Shown piece by piece: positions 1-8,973 of a stretch of DNA of 64,000 nucleotides; the first letter of the stretch is position 1; each line of letters starts with the position of its first letter. The translations under genes were made by a program, and so were the position numbers. Source of the DNA: Brumimicrobium glaciale (GTDB lineage: Bacteria; Bacteroidota; Bacteroidia; Flavobacteriales_D; Crocinitomicaceae); NCBI RefSeq assembly GCF_004152935.1, contig NZ_SETE01000003.1, forward strand, positions 186,001 to 250,000, written 5' to 3'. Below the pieces are notes generated by a model that did no database searches, had not been told where the DNA came from, and worked only from the letters and a program-made list of their open reading frames with translations.

Positions 1-1163
1 CCAGAATTTGTTAAGCTTAATATTTCTTCTTGCACTTTGAAGTTTACTTTATTTACATCTTCGTCTTGATAAAGAAAATTGAAGTATTCATCTCCTTTTT
101 CTTCACTAAAGCAAAATAATATCTTACGCTGTAATGCCATGTAGTCAAACATTTTACTACCTACTATACAATAATCATTAAACAATAACATAACATTGTG
201 TTTCGCTAATATTTTAAATAAATCTTGGTTATTTAATTTTGGATAAATATTTACTAATGAATTTAAAGAGGGAAACTCTGAATTAATTAATCTTTGAACT
301 TCTTTTTTCTTATTTATACCATAAAAATTCAATTCAAATGAAAAGTCGTTATATAACAAGACAAAGTCATTAAATTGGCTTAAGACTACTTTCAATGGGT
401 GCCAAGGATATACCGTACCAACAAAAGCAAACTTTAGAACCTCATTGTTCTGTTTTAAGTTCTTTATTGCTTCTTTGTTATCAGGATTATAACCGTTTGA
501 TATAATCTCGATATTTTTGTCTAGAATTAGACTTGATATCTTATTGGAATGAAAATCAGAAACAGCAACAATTCTTAAAGCACTTTTTATATATCTTTTC
601 TCAAAAAACTCATTCCATTTTCTAAGGAAAGTGTTTACACTGCGTGATTTGCTTTGAGACCAGGGATCTCTATAATCAGCAATCCACGGAGGATTGTTTT
701 TTTTACTCAGCTTCGATGCATATTTAAACAAGATGTGCGGAGCACCGGTTGCAATTATTAAATCTACATCATTATCTTTCAAATACTCTTTAGCTCCAAA
801 ATACAATCCAGATTTAGTACCTACAAAACACAAAAACTGCATCATCTCATAATAAGCAGTAATTGCTTTGCGAATGATTCTAAACTTACCTTCTCCGTAT
901 TTTAACAGTAAACGATTTGATAAATTTGGTTTGTAGGGCGTACGAATAACTGTACCATATTCCGTCTCTTCAATAATTGTTTTATCTGATTCTCCTGGTG
1001 CAATATAATCTAAATGATTCCCATATTTATTCCCCCACTGACGAGTAACGACCACAGGGTGAATTCCAAATTCATTAAAGTATTTATACCAGGAATATGG
1101 ACGCAGACCCCCTACAGAGACATAAGGCGGAAAATCATAGGCGAGGATAAGGACTTTTTTCAT
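1..1163 (-). CDS. Glycosyltransferase family 4 (partial, runs off left edge)
   Basis: Open frame leaving the window at its left edge; about 387 N-terminal residues are present, the C-terminus and stop are not. The start is the ATG at 1161-1163, followed by a first beta-strand and loop (MKKVLILAYDFPP, then SVGGLRPY) typical of the N-terminal Rossmann fold of GT-B, family 4 enzymes. Further on come IADYRDPWS and FVGTVYPWHP, the latter where the donor-binding domain normally begins. Inferred role: sugar transfer from a nucleotide donor to a surface polysaccharide intermediate at the cytoplasmic membrane; the sugar cannot be read. It is divergent from the next glycosyltransferase, with a 77-bp shared upstream region. 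Confidence 0.8.
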   Translation of the reverse strand, partial: MKKVLILAYDFPPYVSVGGLRPYSWYKYFNEFGIHPVVVTRQWGNKYGNHLDYIAPGESDKTIIEETEYGTVIRTPYKPNLSNRLLLKYGEGKFRIIRKAITAYYEMMQFLCFVGTKSGLYFGAKEYLKDNDVDLIIATGAPHILFKYASKLSKKNNPPWIADYRDPWSQSKSRSVNTFLRKWNEFFEKRYIKSALRIVAVSDFHSNKISSLILDKNIEIISNGYNPDNKEAIKNLKQNNEVLKFAFVGTVYPWHPLKVVLSQFNDFVLLYNDFSFELNFYGINKKKEVQRLINSEFPSLNSLVNIYPKLNNQDLFKILAKHNVMLLFNDYCIVGSKMFDYMALQRKILFCFSEEKGDEYFNFLYQDEDVNKVNFKVQEEILSLTNS

Positions 1164-1240
1164 AATTGGCGTAAATATAGAAAAATGTAAAACTAATGAA
1201 TTCATTATCTTTCATTAACTTTAAACTCTCAATTGAAACA

Positions 1241-2458
1241 ATGAAAAAAAGATTAGTCTTAATAAGCTCTGGCTTTCCTTATGGGAAAAGCGAAACCTTC
1301 CTTGAAAGTGAAATCAAGTATTTGGCTAATGTTTTTGAAGAGATAAATATTCTATGCCCAGAACCAAAGGATACTCATTTGCGAAGCTTACCTTCAAACT
1401 GTTCTGTAGCATTTTATTCCAAAGAAATTTCAAATTTAGATAAACTAAAAGCTCTTCTAGGATTATTTTCTTCAACAGTTAGAAAAGAGTTAAATATCAT
1501 AAAAAACACTTATCAACTTAGACTATCCAAAGGAATTCTCTCTACACTTCTAATTTCAATTTATCAAGCAAAAAAAATAGCGGAAACGTGTCGAAATAAA
1601 TATTTAAAGGAACAACAAAAAGATAGTGAAACAGTTTTTTACTCCTATTGGTGCGATGATACCGCTTTGGCATTGGCACTTTTAAAACAAGAGTATCCGG
1701 AAATTAAATGTGTTTCGAGAACTCATGGGTGGGATGTCTATTTTGGGGTGCATGAACTAAACTATTTACCTTTTAGACATTTTATAGCAGATAATCTCAA
1801 TTCAATATTTACTATTTCTAATAAAGGGAAAGAGGAGATTAGAGAGACTTGGAAAGTAAAAGATTTAAGCACAATACAAGTCTCGAGATTAGGTGTAGAA
1901 AGACAAGAGATACAAACGAACCAGAACTCATCAGTTTTTACTTTGGTAAGTTGCTCTAATGTAATCCCCCTAAAACGTGTGAATCTAATTGCAGAAGCAG
2001 TTTTATCATCTCAAGAACCTGTGCATTGGATTCACTTTGGTGATGGAGTAGAATTGAATAAAATTCAAAAGTATTGTGAGGAAAACAAACAAGTTCATCA
2101 TGACATTTCATTTCGAGGGAGATTAGCTAATGAAGAAGTATTAGACTTTTACAAGACAAATTGGATTGATGCATTTATTAATGTGAGTTCTTCTGAAGGA
2201 GTGCCTGTTTCTATAATGGAAACAATGAGTTTTGGAATTCCATGTATTGCAACGGATGTTGGCGGGAATAGTGAAATTGTAAATGATGAAAACGGGGCTT
2301 TATTAGATTCTAATCCTAGTTTTAAAGCTATTCAAACGGCATTTAAACAGGTTTTAAACGATAGTAAGAAACGAGAAGCCGCTTATAAGACATGGGAAGA
2401 AAAGTATAATGCCGAGAAGAACTATAAAACGTTTGTTGAGAATTTGATGGAAAACTGA
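1241..2458 (+). CDS. Glycosyltransferase family 4
   Basis: 405 residues of GT-B type. The N-terminus MKKRLVLISSGFPYGKSE has the first strand and loop of the acceptor domain; the C-terminal domain shows HFGDGVELNKI and the family-4 EX7E region (SSSEGVPVSIMETMSFGIP) that binds the nucleotide sugar. Another in-frame ATG lies at 1196, but the family-like strand begins at 1241, and a weak -7-like TATCTTTC (1206-1213) sits between the two, so the downstream start is preferred. It belongs to the surface-polysaccharide cluster and is convergent with the next gene across an inverted repeat. Sugar specificity is unknown. Confidence 0.85.
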   Translation: MKKRLVLISSGFPYGKSETFLESEIKYLANVFEEINILCPEPKDTHLRSLPSNCSVAFYSKEISNLDKLKALLGLFSSTVRKELNIIKNTYQLRLSKGILSTLLISIYQAKKIAETCRNKYLKEQQKDSETVFYSYWCDDTALALALLKQEYPEIKCVSRTHGWDVYFGVHELNYLPFRHFIADNLNSIFTISNKGKEEIRETWKVKDLSTIQVSRLGVERQEIQTNQNSSVFTLVSCSNVIPLKRVNLIAEAVLSSQEPVHWIHFGDGVELNKIQKYCEENKQVHHDISFRGRLANEEVLDFYKTNWIDAFINVSSSEGVPVSIMETMSFGIPCIATDVGGNSEIVNDENGALLDSNPSFKAIQTAFKQVLNDSKKREAAYKTWEEKYNAEKNYKTFVENLMEN

Positions 2459-2470
2459 CACTTCGATTGA

Positions 2471-2525
2471 TGCCTTCGACAGGCTCAGTCAACTGGTTAA
2501 ATTGGTGAATAGCCTGTCGAAGGCA
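2471..2525. repeat. TTCGACAGG inverted repeat between convergent genes
   Basis: Perfect 15-bp inverted repeat, TGCCTTCGACAGGCT at 2471-2485 and its complement at 2511-2525, with a 25-nt loop. It lies between two convergent genes and could act as a bidirectional terminator, but the same arm sequence returns at 19286-19337, so a dispersed REP-like element is more likely. Confidence 0.8.
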
Positions 2526-2568
2526 CCGTGTTACTTTGATTCCTCCCAAAACCACCTTTTCAACCAAC

Positions 2569-3705
2569 TTATAAAATAGACTTATAAAAATTAATCAACT
2601 CTTCATTTTTTATAGAAACGTCAAATTGTTTTGCATATTCTTGTGCAAATTTAGACATAGCCGTATATTTTTCCTTATCTTGAGCGTATTCGATAATCTT
2701 ATCGGCAAATTGCACTGCGTTGGATTCATCCAATAAATAGCCGTTTTTATCATTTTCTATAATATCTCGATTACCTTTTCCATCTAAAGTGATAGTAGGT
2801 AAACCCGCAGACATAGCTTCTAAAAATACCAACCCGAAAGGTTCATAAGTGGCAGCGTGAACATAAATGTCAGACTCAGCATACCACTTTTCTACATTAT
2901 GTTGAATTCCTCGAACTTTTATGAATCCCTCTAGTTTCTTAGAAGAAATTTCTTCTTCTACACTTTTACGTAACCCTCCATCACCTATTAAGTTAATCTC
3001 AAAATCAATACCCCGTGATATCAATTCTTCAGCAACGTCAATAAAAAAGCGTTGATTTTTTTTCTTTTGATAAGAACCTACATTAATCATTCTTATTTTT
3101 CCATGAGAAGAAATTGACTTAGGTTTTTCTATCTTGTATTTATTATAATCAAAGCCGTATTGAATTAATTTCACGTTTCCTCTTTGTCTTCGAGGCAGTA
3201 TGTTTGTATAATAATCAAAAGTATGGGTTGAATTTGCAATAAAATGCGTTGGTACTTTCTTGTATTTTTTAAAGTACAACCATTGTCGTTCAAAATAGTT
3301 TAGTGTCTTTTCCTTACTTGCAAATGTTTGAGCATCTAAACGCTTTAATTGAACCATATTATCATGCCCATGACAAACGTACTTAATTGATGGATCTACA
3401 TAATAGCTACTCAAGAATTCCCCTAAAAAACGATTTGAATGGATGATGTCGGGTTGAAAGTCGGCTAATAGCTTTTTGTATTTAGGACATTCATTTTTAC
3501 CTTTAAAACTAAATGATTGATAGTTGAGTTGTTCGACACGAATACGTTGATCAAGCTCTGGAAATAAATTGGCAGGGAACAAAGACCCAATACAGATTTC
3601 AAACTCAGGATTATTGATTAGATCATTGCATAAATCAACCAAAAAGCGTTCTGCTCCTCCCTTGGCTAAGTCGGTAATTAAAAATAGTATATTGATTTTT
3701 TTCAT
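2569..3705 (-). CDS. Glycosyltransferase family 4
   Basis: 378 residues, GT-B fold, family 4. The glycine-rich loop of the acceptor domain is LAKGGAERF; the donor domain has MINVGSYQKKKN near residue 207 and the EX7E region YEPFGLVFLEAMSAGLP near 290. It is the last gene of a minus-strand operon of four (6406 down to 2569) with a 1-bp gap to the epimerase-like gene upstream, so the four are probably co-transcribed and act on one polysaccharide. Sugar and linkage cannot be inferred. Confidence 0.88.
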   Translation of the reverse strand: MKKINILFLITDLAKGGAERFLVDLCNDLINNPEFEICIGSLFPANLFPELDQRIRVEQLNYQSFSFKGKNECPKYKKLLADFQPDIIHSNRFLGEFLSSYYVDPSIKYVCHGHDNMVQLKRLDAQTFASKEKTLNYFERQWLYFKKYKKVPTHFIANSTHTFDYYTNILPRRQRGNVKLIQYGFDYNKYKIEKPKSISSHGKIRMINVGSYQKKKNQRFFIDVAEELISRGIDFEINLIGDGGLRKSVEEEISSKKLEGFIKVRGIQHNVEKWYAESDIYVHAATYEPFGLVFLEAMSAGLPTITLDGKGNRDIIENDKNGYLLDESNAVQFADKIIEYAQDKEKYTAMSKFAQEYAKQFDVSIKNEELINFYKSIL

Positions 3706-3706
3706 G

Positions 3707-4654
3707 TTATTTTAAAAATAAACTTTTACTTCTCAGTCTAGGGAGAATACGGTACATTAATTTGACAAAAATATAATTAATATTTCGGATGTTTTTTCTC
3801 CATTTCACTTCATACTTTAGAAAAATCTCTTCTCCAGTTAATTTATACATTACAGCCATCTGTGGCACATGGACATTCTTTTGGTAATAATATCGCACCA
3901 ATTCTTTATATTGTAAATCGTAGTAAGACCAGTATCCCGAATCAAATTTAGGTAAGTTGTTTTTTAAGGTTTTTACACATAAATCAATGTTCTTTTTCAC
4001 CTCTTCATCTTGGGTTACACGGTATAAATCATATAAACCAAATAAGGTGTAAATAAAACCATTCAATACATAAGAAGCAGGTTCAGACGGATATTCTTCA
4101 TACCACAAATCGCCATTTTTATCTATTCTCTTTACACCTCCTTCGGCAACAGGAACTGAAAGAAAATGATAAGCCTTATCTGATAAATGTAAATATTTTT
4201 CTTCTCCACTGATTTGATAATAACGAAGAAACAGTGAAATGATTTCTCCTTGTGCCATTGAACAAGCCCATGGTGCTTTAATATGGTATCTTTGGTTGTC
4301 GTAATCATGCCACCAAACACAATGCTCTTTTGTAATGACAGCCATTTCTTCAAGTTTTTCAATACATTTTTTTAATGTTTGGAGCAAGGCTTTATTTTCA
4401 CTTTCTAAATATTGAGCATGAATAATAAATCCGTATTGTGCAATGTTTACTGGAACATAAACTAAGCCATTTGAACCTCCGCACATCGGCACACCATTAT
4501 CATCAAATTGACCTTTGTAAAAGTTTTGTGTATAATGAATCTCAGCAGGACGCATATCAATATAATAAGCTCCTAAATTTGAATCTAAATTTACTGTTCC
4601 CAGTTTTAATTCAATGGTTTTACTTTCTTCTGAATGTTTATTGATTTTACCCAT
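3707..4654 (-). CDS. D-glucuronyl C5-epimerase C-terminal domain protein
   Basis: 315 residues resembling the catalytic C-terminal domain of D-glucuronyl C5-epimerase (GLCE_C family), an alpha-helical barrel that converts D-glucuronate to L-iduronate within a polymer. Supporting segments are CVWWHDYDNQRYHIKAPW, SMAQGEIISLFLRYY and YPSEPASYVLNGFIYTLFGL, with family-like aromatic and Tyr residues. No signal peptide, so the bacterial protein would act in the cytoplasm on a lipid-linked intermediate. Its start overlaps the preceding gene by 8 bp, indicating translational coupling. The family is known in heparosan modification; its real substrate here is inference, and a glycan-binding role without epimerase activity remains possible. 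Confidence 0.75.
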   Translation of the reverse strand: MGKINKHSEESKTIELKLGTVNLDSNLGAYYIDMRPAEIHYTQNFYKGQFDDNGVPMCGGSNGLVYVPVNIAQYGFIIHAQYLESENKALLQTLKKCIEKLEEMAVITKEHCVWWHDYDNQRYHIKAPWACSMAQGEIISLFLRYYQISGEEKYLHLSDKAYHFLSVPVAEGGVKRIDKNGDLWYEEYPSEPASYVLNGFIYTLFGLYDLYRVTQDEEVKKNIDLCVKTLKNNLPKFDSGYWSYYDLQYKELVRYYYQKNVHVPQMAVMYKLTGEEIFLKYEVKWRKNIRNINYIFVKLMYRILPRLRSKSLFLK

Positions 4655-5555
4655 TATAAATCCCTTTAGTATTAATAAAAATCTTGTTCTTTATATTATC
4701 AACTGCGTAAAAAACATCTTTCTCCTCCCAAGGCGCTTTTGTTCCATCATGTCTCCATTGACTCGATTTAAAATTCATAAAGTGAATGTACATAAACTCT
4801 CTATCATCTCTATTGTTTGTAACACTCCCATTTTTATAATACCATTCTTCTGGTTGATCGCTATTGATGGTGCCGTCTAACCATGGAATAGGAGTAAAAG
4901 GAGTGGAATATTGTTCTACAAAATAATAACGCTTCATTTTTTGTATCCGTTTCCAACTAAACAAACTGGCAATCCATGGCATTTTCAACTTCTCGCTCAA
5001 TTTATCCCAAACAGTCATTGTTAAAGCATTGGTCATTCCGTGTTCATCGATTCCTACAAAGTTAGGATTGTTAACCACTGCTGCCCAATTATAAACTTTA
5101 TACCCCATGTTTCTAAATTCTTCTTTATTTCTCAACAAGGCACAATGCCCAGCCAAACGAATAGCATGAGAAGAAATTACATCATGATTAGATAAAACCT
5201 CTTCAGTATAAAAACTACGTATATCTCCAAAGAGTAAATCTACATCTGTCCAACCAAAAAAGTCATAACCTTTTATGATATCAGCATGGATAATTCCAAA
5301 GAATGGTCTTAAATCACAGATCTTATAAGGGTTTGGAATATTGATGGGAACATCTAGTTTTTGTTGAGCGTTATTTACATATTCTTCAAAGGTTGATTTG
5401 TGAAAGAAAATGTTTGGAGCTTTACTTACTGTTGTATCACAATCAGTAATAAAATGAAAGTCAATGGTCTTGTTCCGTTCTATGCTGTCGATAAACAGTT
5501 CCATCCATTCAGGCCATTTGCCGAAGTAGGGGATTATGAAGGTTATTTTAAGCAT
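4647..5555 (-). CDS. DUF6625 family glycosyltransferase-like protein
   Basis: 302 residues beginning ITFIIPYFGKWPEWMELF, the typical opening of the DUF6625 family found in capsule and O-antigen clusters. GWTDVDLLFGDI near residue 120 has the spacing of a DXD-type metal/nucleotide-sugar site in GT-A folds, and ICDLRPFFGIIHADII precedes it as in relatives. Cytoplasmic, no membrane segment. It overlaps both neighbours (13 bp upstream, 8 bp downstream), so it is embedded in the operon. Assignment as a transferase is inferred from fold-like motifs and context; I know of no characterised activity for the family. Confidence 0.72.
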   Translation of the reverse strand: MLKITFIIPYFGKWPEWMELFIDSIERNKTIDFHFITDCDTTVSKAPNIFFHKSTFEEYVNNAQQKLDVPINIPNPYKICDLRPFFGIIHADIIKGYDFFGWTDVDLLFGDIRSFYTEEVLSNHDVISSHAIRLAGHCALLRNKEEFRNMGYKVYNWAAVVNNPNFVGIDEHGMTNALTMTVWDKLSEKLKMPWIASLFSWKRIQKMKRYYFVEQYSTPFTPIPWLDGTINSDQPEEWYYKNGSVTNNRDDREFMYIHFMNFKSSQWRHDGTKAPWEEKDVFYAVDNIKNKIFINTKGIYNG

Positions 5556-6406
5556 GATTTATTAATCCCTATTGTTAATTCTCCTGAATAAAAAAGTGTG
5601 AAGTTATTCTTTTTTAAAATTGCCTCAATATCTTCACGACAATGAAACTCATCATGAATTTCAATTGCAAAGACTTTAACTTTATCAAGCCATTTTAATT
5701 CATCTTCATTTTGAAAAAGTTCTTTCTCTCCTCCTTCAATATCAATTTTAAAAAGATCTATAGTTTCCCATTTATGGGTCTCAATTAAACTTTCTACTGA
5801 AATTGTTTCAAAAAGCTTCTCTGCTTCATTATTAGTTTCTTCTAACCTGAAAGACCAATCTTGTTTATCTCTAAAAGAATAATCTGCTTTTAAATAAGTG
5901 TCCTTACTCCAAAGTCCTTTTTGAATACAACTAACATTTTTTTTTAATTCGTTACTATCTATATTATGAGTTAGCCGCTTAAAAGTATTTTTGTTTGGCT
6001 CTAACGCTAGGATAGTTGCATCAGGATAAAAGTGAGATAAATAAATACTTGTGTATCCAACATTTGCACCTCCGTCTATAACATTTAACACCTCAATTTT
6101 GTGCTTAAGCATCAACTCTCTAACATGTTTATATTCTTCTTCGAGGATGATCTGTTTAAAGACATCTGAATCAGAGGAAGTTTCTTCGATTGAAAAAGAA
6201 TAGTTCGTTTTTTCTATTGGAAAATCGAATTGAATTAAGCCATTTTTTTTAATAAAAGAGATGTTTTGTGATTTTAGCCATCTTATAAATTCGTAGGAAT
6301 GTTTAAGTCCTTTGGGAACAGAGTTGATTAATCTAGAGCCAATACTATATTTTATAATTTTAAATTTGTGTTTATAATTAAACACTTGAAATGGTTTTGC
6401 TTTCAT
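5543..6406 (-). CDS. FkbM family methyltransferase
   Basis: 287 residues. The SAM-binding Rossmann signature is NVIDGGANVGYTSIYLS near residue 110, followed by the acidic strand end ALEPNKNTF and the FkbM-typical DLFKIDIEGGEKELF near 220. The family O-methylates sugars or polyketides; in this operon a cap or decoration of the polysaccharide is likely. It is the first gene of the minus-strand operon ending at 2569 and overlaps the following gene by 13 bp. The 100 residues before the SAM motif match nothing I recognise. Confidence 0.85.
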   Translation of the reverse strand: MKAKPFQVFNYKHKFKIIKYSIGSRLINSVPKGLKHSYEFIRWLKSQNISFIKKNGLIQFDFPIEKTNYSFSIEETSSDSDVFKQIILEEEYKHVRELMLKHKIEVLNVIDGGANVGYTSIYLSHFYPDATILALEPNKNTFKRLTHNIDSNELKKNVSCIQKGLWSKDTYLKADYSFRDKQDWSFRLEETNNEAEKLFETISVESLIETHKWETIDLFKIDIEGGEKELFQNEDELKWLDKVKVFAIEIHDEFHCREDIEAILKKNNFTLFYSGELTIGINKSCLK

Positions 6407-6779
6407 TTGGTGGAAGAGGTTATATTCAAAAGTCGAAAGATCGTTTCTTGAAGTTATTTACGAATGTATTCAAAATATGTGTTTTAATATGTATTTGATT
6501 CATTTCAACAGTTTTCTCTAAAGTTAAAAATGGAGAAAGTAATTTAGTGTATATATTGTTATGCTATTACCTGCGAATTTAATATTTTTAGTGAAGAAGT
6601 AAACAATTCCTCTAATTTTAAAGTAAAGATCTCTTATTTTTCTGAATTTTGATAAGTTTAGAGTGAACTAAGTTATTCGAGCGGACTAGGCAACTTTCAT
6701 TATTTTATCTATTTTTGACTACTTATTCAAAAATCACTTCACTTAAAAATATATACTTTCACCTCATATCAATATTAAA
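6407..6779. other. AT-rich divergent spacer without a gene
   Basis: 373 bp between the divergent FkbM gene and the next plus-strand gene. Very AT-rich; I see no open frame of useful length, no repeat shared with other spacers and no complete TTG-N19-TAnnTTTG promoter. The promoters of both flanking genes presumably lie here. Confidence 0.6.
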
Positions 6780-8066
6780 ATGGTTAAAAAATATTCAGAA
6801 ATAAAATTTGAAAAACTTGAAGACGGCTATAAACACAATTTAGACGCGGACTTCGGGTGTTTTGTTTTATGGGAAAGTACTTTTGAATACAGAAGTAGGG
6901 TTAGAAATTTATTAAATGAACAATTTGAGATCCTTTTAGAAGTTGAAATAGAATGGAGCGAAAAACATCTTTATCAGAATGCATGTAGATTATACGAAGC
7001 TCCTTTTTCCTCTAAGGAAAATTTAGACTCTAATATGGATAGTATAATGGGAAAAATAGGAGGAACCAATTTTATTTTATTTGTAATAAAAGACAATAAC
7101 CCAATTTATACTTATGCTCAATCAGTCTCTAAAAAAGTAGAGCTTTCTAATCTGAATATTGTAGAAGCAAAATATAAAGTTAGAGGTTGGATAGAGAATG
7201 ACTTAGGTCTTAAAAATGCTGTTCATTCAACAAATAATATCTATGAGTTTTACTTTCAAGCTCCTCTCCTTTTGAATTATGACTTATTTGAGAGATTAGT
7301 TTCAGGAGAACATCTAAAAATTGAAAAGTTAAGTAAAGATTTAGAAGGAGCAAATGGATGGAAGGATTATGACGAGTTTTTTAGAATGTTAAATCTAACA
7401 AGTAATTATCTAATTCAAAGAGGCTTTGAAGATCTTTTTAATATTGATAATGACGAAAAGGAATTAGATATACTAACTGATTCCTATCAAAGATTAGCTT
7501 CTGTTTTAGGCGCTGAACAAATATGGCTAGAAAAACCCCATAATGGCGTTGTTTCAATTGCGAACAAGGACATTATTCTAGACATTAGATATATTGGTGA
7601 TTTTTATTACGACACATCTTGGCAGAGAGATATGCTCAATAATAAAGTTTTAAAAAATAAAATATTTATACCAAGAGAGGATGATTATTTCTTTAGTCTA
7701 TTATATCACTGCAAGGCTCAAAAACCAAATGTGAAGAAAGAATATATTGGAGTCTTAAATGAATTAGCTAAAAAATTAAGATTTGAATGGTTCTATACGG
7801 ATTTATTGACAAATGATGAAACAATAGGGAAGGCATTGGGCGGTTATTATATAGCTAATGATTACTACTTCTCTAACCCTGTTGATCAAAAAGTTTATAG
7901 AAATCTAAACATAATAAAACATCTCCCTAGCAATACACCTTTAGATATTAAAGAAAATAAATCTAATATTCAAGTATTAAAAAGCTTTACAAAGAAGTTT
8001 ATACCTCAAAAAATAAAAACAGTTATCAAAAAAATGTTTCCTAAGAGGTACGGCGAAATCGCTTAG
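6780..8066 (+). CDS. Unrecognised protein of the polysaccharide cluster
   Basis: 428 residues, no signal peptide or membrane segment, and I do not recognise the family. Visible parts are an N-terminal region with FGCFVLWESTFEYRSRV and HLYQNACRLYEAP, a middle region with VDIRYIGD-like text (ILDIRYIGDFYYDTSW), and DDYFFSLLYHCKAQKP near residue 305, followed by a basic C-terminus. It is the only plus-strand gene among minus-strand cluster genes and ends 16 bp before the convergent next gene. The conserved-looking Asp, His and Lys residues suggest an enzyme, possibly a transferase or kinase-like fold, but this is only a guess. Confidence 0.6.
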   Translation: MVKKYSEIKFEKLEDGYKHNLDADFGCFVLWESTFEYRSRVRNLLNEQFEILLEVEIEWSEKHLYQNACRLYEAPFSSKENLDSNMDSIMGKIGGTNFILFVIKDNNPIYTYAQSVSKKVELSNLNIVEAKYKVRGWIENDLGLKNAVHSTNNIYEFYFQAPLLLNYDLFERLVSGEHLKIEKLSKDLEGANGWKDYDEFFRMLNLTSNYLIQRGFEDLFNIDNDEKELDILTDSYQRLASVLGAEQIWLEKPHNGVVSIANKDIILDIRYIGDFYYDTSWQRDMLNNKVLKNKIFIPREDDYFFSLLYHCKAQKPNVKKEYIGVLNELAKKLRFEWFYTDLLTNDETIGKALGGYYIANDYYFSNPVDQKVYRNLNIIKHLPSNTPLDIKENKSNIQVLKSFTKKFIPQKIKTVIKKMFPKRYGEIA

Positions 8067-8082
8067 ATTAGATGTTTGAAAA

Positions 8083-8964
8083 TTACTTTAAAGATGAGCT
8101 AAACGTGTCATTAAATATTTCCAATGCTTGTTCTTTTGAATAGACTTTTGATAATACTTGAGGCCAATTTTCAACATCTTTACTATTAATTATATTCGTG
8201 TTGGTGTTTAAAACAGTTGGAATTGAATCCGTCTCAATAGCGAATAATATAGCTGATCTGTGCCAAGCTCCTTCAAGCGTTACTTTATACTCATTATCTT
8301 TTATATAAATTTCAATAAAAGGAAAACCGAATTTCTCAATATATCCATGTTTTAGAATTGATTCATAAATATTTATTATTCGATTATATTCCATTTCAAT
8401 TAATCTATTAGATGCAGGACCAAATCCTTTCCATCCGTCTTCAGCAATATATGCTTTACCATGGTGTTCTTCAAACTCCTTTTTCATAAAACCTAAATAC
8501 ATATTATACTCTTCATCAGGCGATTGATCAACCCACGGAAATGTGGTGTAAAGGGGAGGTTTAGAAAAATATTCTTTTTGATGCTCATTTAATGATTTTA
8601 TTTCAAGCTCTAATCTTTCCATTACTGTTTTAGGCTGATAGGTATCAAAATAGTTTTTAAAAAACAAAAAAGATGGTCTTTCTTCTATTTTTAAATCAAT
8701 GTTCTCATTAGCCCTTATCTCTAACATTTCAATCCAAACTTCCATTATTTTCCTAAGAATAATCTTGTCTTTAGGAATATTCAAAATATAATTTATGTCA
8801 CGCTGCTTAGACTTAAATTCTAAAACATTTGTTGGGGTTAAAGAGGAACCAGAAAATCTTAAATCTATTTCTATAGGAATTGTAAATAAACTTTCTTTTT
8901 TCATTACCGTTAAATGAAAAATATCAAATAATCTTTTTATCAATTTAGTTAAAAAATCCTTCAT
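8083..8964 (-). CDS. Unrecognised protein with ParB/sulfiredoxin-like GxHR motif
   Basis: 293 residues, mostly hydrophilic, family not recognised. Near residue 245 it has EGAWHRSAILFAIETDSIP, which resembles the Gly-x-His-Arg and following Ile-Pro of ParB/sulfiredoxin-type nucleotide-binding folds; similar domains occur in capsule clusters. The preceding segment PFIEIYIKDNEYKVTLEG fits the beta-strand before that motif. It ends 9 bp before the ABC exporter gene in reading order reversed (the exporter is upstream), so the two are probably one operon. Function unknown; enzymatic modification of the glycan is only inference from context. Confidence 0.6.
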   Translation of the reverse strand: MKDFLTKLIKRLFDIFHLTVMKKESLFTIPIEIDLRFSGSSLTPTNVLEFKSKQRDINYILNIPKDKIILRKIMEVWIEMLEIRANENIDLKIEERPSFLFFKNYFDTYQPKTVMERLELEIKSLNEHQKEYFSKPPLYTTFPWVDQSPDEEYNMYLGFMKKEFEEHHGKAYIAEDGWKGFGPASNRLIEMEYNRIINIYESILKHGYIEKFGFPFIEIYIKDNEYKVTLEGAWHRSAILFAIETDSIPTVLNTNTNIINSKDVENWPQVLSKVYSKEQALEIFNDTFSSSLK

Positions 8965-8973
8965 CGTAAATAC

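Noticed and set aside
1196-1240. N-terminal extension of the first complete glycosyltransferase
   Set aside because: The 15 extra residues do not match the family start; MKKRLVLI at 1241 does.
2343-2567. 74-codon minus-strand frame across the TTCGACAGG repeat
   Set aside because: It overlaps the end of a solid glycosyltransferase gene and consists largely of the inverted repeat; no plausible domain.
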